Origin: Hyperoplus lanceolatus | Lineage: Eukaryota > Chordata > Actinopteri > Uranoscopiformes > Ammodytidae | Assembly (NCBI GenBank): GCA_026929865.2 | Contig: CM049404.1 | Coordinates: 11,020,501-11,084,500, forward strand | Reading direction: 5' to 3' | Length of the DNA: 64,000 bases | Part shown: positions 63,593-64,000 of the stretch, piece after piece | How the letters are laid out: the number at the start of each line of letters is the position of its first letter | How positions within the stretch are numbered: position 1 is the stretch's first letter | Position numbers and translations under genes: made by a program | Notes under the pieces: model-generated | What the model was told of the DNA's origin: nothing | Database searches by the model: none | The model's input: only the letters and a program-made list of their open reading frames with translations

Positions 63593-63850
63593 AATGCTGG
63601 AACTCACTTTGCCGGTCTATTTTTTACTATTTCAAACAACCCGTCGTCCACTTTTCTCTTTCTTTACCCCAACCTCCTTGTCCCTGTAACCCCTGCTCGT
63701 ATTCACCATTTCCACCCTGCCTTTATCACCCTGGATTATTCCCTCCCATTGCTCTCCTTGTCCTCTAACCCTCGTCCTCTATTCTCCTTGTATCTCCAAT
63801 TGTCCACACTCATTTTAACCTTCTTCTTCTCTCTCTCTGTTCCATTGCAG
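63591..63850. other. Pyrimidine-rich stretch
   Basis: Mostly C/T with CCCT, TTCT and TCTC words. It continues into a polypyrimidine tract and TTCCATTGCAG at 63,840-63,850, so it may be the 3' part of an intron. Confidence 0.5.
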
Positions 63851-63940
63851 AACTGATAGCAGGTACACCGGGGCCCAGCCTAGCACCAATCCATCTCCAC
63901 CACCGCAGAACCTGCAATCTCTGATATCCTGGACTTAAAG
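63851..63940 (+). CDS. Possible 3' terminal exon (splice acceptor at 63,850)
   Basis: CTTCTTCTCTCTCTCTGTTC then CATTGCAG is a strong-looking vertebrate splice acceptor (polypyrimidine tract, then CAG). After it, one frame reads TDSRYTGAQPSTNPSPPPQN then LQSLISWT and a TAA at about 63,940; a second frame reads LIAGTPGPSLAPIHLH and stops sooner. A CAG|GTACAC donor-like word follows 12 bases into the exon. No protein family is recognised, and no further exon is visible upstream in 64 kb. Chance acceptors are common in pyrimidine-rich fish DNA, so this is tentative. Confidence 0.25.
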
Positions 63941-64000
63941 CCCCTCCACCTCGACTCCATCCTTCTACTGCTACTCACCCCTTCCCTCTTCCATTATCTA

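Overview
This window is nuclear DNA of a teleost fish, most likely a percomorph. That rests on the very dense long CA/GT microsatellites, several PIF/Harbinger, hAT and Tc1/mariner elements with readable ends, an L2-type LINE with the TTGCC-repeat tail common in fish, and three diverged copies of a dispersed repeat I recognise as widespread in percomorph genomes. I see no intact host protein gene. The long open frames are mostly read-through of dinucleotide repeats, transposon remnants or chance frames. A single possible splice acceptor and short terminal exon lies at the right edge (about 63,851-63,940).

Layout. From 1 to 14.8 kb the sequence is ordinary intergenic or intronic DNA with many microsatellites, two purine-rich tracts and small repeat fragments. 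From 14.87 to 18.93 kb lies a Russian-doll cluster. A Harbinger-like MITE with a TTA duplication is split by a 3.5-kb Harbinger element with a TCA duplication. That element carries a broken HARBI1-type DDE transposase, and it also contains another Harbinger-like MITE, a Tc1/mariner-like MITE and a 21-bp minisatellite. Two more Harbinger-like MITEs lie at 20.2-20.7 and 23.6-24.2 kb. From 24 to 30 kb I see little apart from simple repeats and pyrimidine tracts.

The stretch 30-45 kb is dominated by mobile DNA: a Tc1-like transposase 3' end (30.1-30.6), an L2-type LINE 3' half (32.6-33.7), a composite inverted-repeat region (35.6-38.2), a 375-bp MITE with a perfect 8-bp duplication (38.3-38.7), a CAGGG-ended element with a 5-bp duplication (40.0-41.4), and a hAT-like element interrupted by a second hAT element (41.8-44.3). 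At 46.97-48.30 kb is an internally deleted hAT element that retains a BED zinc-finger exon. From 48 to 56 kb little is recognised except a LINE endonuclease fragment and repeat pieces.

A 1-kb element at 56.57-57.59 kb has 27-bp inverted ends and repeats its terminal motif GGCATCTTGGGACA inside. I do not recognise its family, and it is the best candidate here for something undescribed. A Tc1/mariner-like MITE (58.5-58.9), a hAT MITE (59.7-60.4) and an L2 tail (60.6) follow. The last 3 kb holds no recognised repeat beyond microsatellites.

There is no operon-like or pathway logic. The story of the window is successive transposon insertion, with target-site duplications good enough to order the events. 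I found no virus, CRISPR array, tRNA or rRNA gene. Family names come from reading ends, duplications and protein motifs by eye, without database search.
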